Of a stretch of 6,000 nucleotides of DNA, positions 5,513-6,000 are shown piece by piece. Below the pieces are notes generated by a model that did no database searches, was not told where the DNA came from, and was given only the letters and a program-made list of their open reading frames with translations. Every line of letters starts with the position of its first letter. Positions within the stretch are counted from its first letter, which is position 1. Both the position numbers and the translations under genes were made by a program. Origin of the DNA: Nitrososphaerota archaeon (GTDB lineage Archaea > Thermoproteota > Nitrososphaeria > Nitrososphaerales > Nitrosopumilaceae); contig JAUWQG010000058.1 of the NCBI GenBank assembly GCA_030611185.1, positions 1 to 6,000 of the forward strand, read 5' to 3'.

Positions 5513-6000
5513 ATTGAAACAAATACCAAAAGAGAAGCAAGTCGGGTCAGTTCATTTGCAGAGCCCAAAACATCCCCAGTAATTCCTCCAAAACTCCTAG
5601 TTGATAATGCGACTAAAAATAGTGTGAAAGTTGTACCTATTGCAAAAATAATCAACCCTGTAGTACCACCAAGAATAATCAATGGAATTAATGTGATAAT
5701 TGTTGCAACTGCAAGTTTTTTTCGGTTCTTCATATGCTCAACAAATGGAGAATTTGAGCCTATGGAGGCGGATTTACCTAGACTGGCCATTAAAACCATA
5801 GAGAATTTTGCAACTATTTCACTTAGAAAAATTGCTAAAAACAATTGAAATCCTGTGGAAAGAGATAATGCAATAATTAGTCCTACAAGATATAAAACAA
5901 TTGCAACTATTCCAGCTGAACCTGTTGAAAGATCTTTCATTGCAGCAAGTTTTTTCTCTTTAGTTCCTTTTGTCATCAACCCATCTGCAAAATCTGCTAG
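5509..6000 (-). CDS. cobS: Adenosylcobinamide-GDP ribazoletransferase CobS (cobalamin synthase), 5' part outside window
   Basis: This is the C-terminal 163 residues of an integral membrane enzyme usually about 250 long. CobS joins AdoCbi-GDP to alpha-ribazole (or its phosphate), releasing GMP, the step directly after CobY. The frame is open to the right edge: the visible part begins with LADFADGL, whose two aspartates match the family's metal-binding ADxxD-type motif, followed by KEKKLAAMKD and STGSAG, the counterpart of the RR..IMKDS..G..G signature. Several hydrophobic segments follow (about visible residues 29-48, 51-74, 97-112, 115-133), then the closing FGGITGDVLGSANEL (137-151) typical of CobS and a last hydrophobic stretch. 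TTG at 5977-5979 and ATG at 5974-5976 are not starts, because conserved sequence lies upstream in frame. The TGA stop overlaps the cobY ATG by ATGA. Confidence 0.92.
   Translation of the reverse strand, partial: LADFADGLMTKGTKEKKLAAMKDLSTGSAGIVAIVLYLVGLIIALSLSTGFQLFLAIFLSEIVAKFSMVLMASLGKSASIGSNSPFVEHMKNRKKLAVATIITLIPLIILGGTTGLIIFAIGTTFTLFLVALSTRSFGGITGDVLGSANELTRLASLLVFVSI

Noticed and set aside
5364..5848. Two + strand open frames across cobY and cobS
   Set aside because: The hydrophobic/proline-rich sequences are reverse readings of the CobY N terminus and CobS membrane segments.
5974..5979. TTG/ATG as the start of cobS, giving a short complete protein
   Set aside because: Conserved CobS sequence (LADFADGL) continues upstream in frame to the window edge, so the gene is cut by the window, not short.
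1..6000. A new defence, mobile or CRISPR-like system
   Set aside because: Every substantial stretch is accounted for by housekeeping genes; there are no spaced repeats, transposase, integrase or toxin-antitoxin pairs, and no tRNA or rRNA genes.

Overview
The window looks like chromosomal sequence from an ammonia-oxidising thaumarchaeon (Nitrosopumilus-like Nitrososphaerota). The evidence is an archaeal group II chaperonin, the archaeal/eukaryotic-type ribosomal proteins eL42 (L44e) and eS27, the archaeal cobalamin enzyme CobY in place of bacterial CobU, strongly AT-rich DNA, very tight packing, and TATA-like boxes placed about 26 bp upstream of start codons, as expected for leaderless archaeal mRNAs. 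The genus is an inference from overall character, not from a database match.

Layout from left to right. Bases 1-68 hold the 3' end of a + strand gene that I do not recognise. It converges with one base to spare on a - strand ROK-family sugar kinase (70-936, GTG start). The kinase is the last of three - strand genes, read from right to left as adenine deaminase family amidohydrolase (2637-4400), thermosome subunit (991-2592) and ROK kinase, with gaps of 44 and 54 bp. A TATA-like element lies before each of the three, so they may be separate transcription units rather than one operon. A compact 69-bp divergent promoter region (4401-4469) separates the deaminase from the + strand pair rpl44e-rps27e, which overlap by ATGA. 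The 3' end of rps27e overlaps by 18 bp the 3' end of cobY (- strand). cobY in turn overlaps the stop of cobS by ATGA, and cobS runs off the right edge.

Functionally this is a housekeeping neighbourhood: protein folding (thermosome), translation (eL42, eS27), purine salvage or a related deamination (Ade-like), sugar phosphorylation (ROK) and the last steps of cobamide assembly (CobY makes AdoCbi-GDP, CobS joins it to the lower-ligand nucleoside). No mobile element, CRISPR array, RNA gene, defence system or new multi-gene system is visible. The points most worth a second look are the Ade-like enzyme, which keeps the metal ligands but has lost two otherwise characteristic active-site motifs; the repeat structure at the thermosome promoter; and the close resemblance of the ROK kinase to a bacterial fructokinase. 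There is no gene-free stretch longer than 69 bp.
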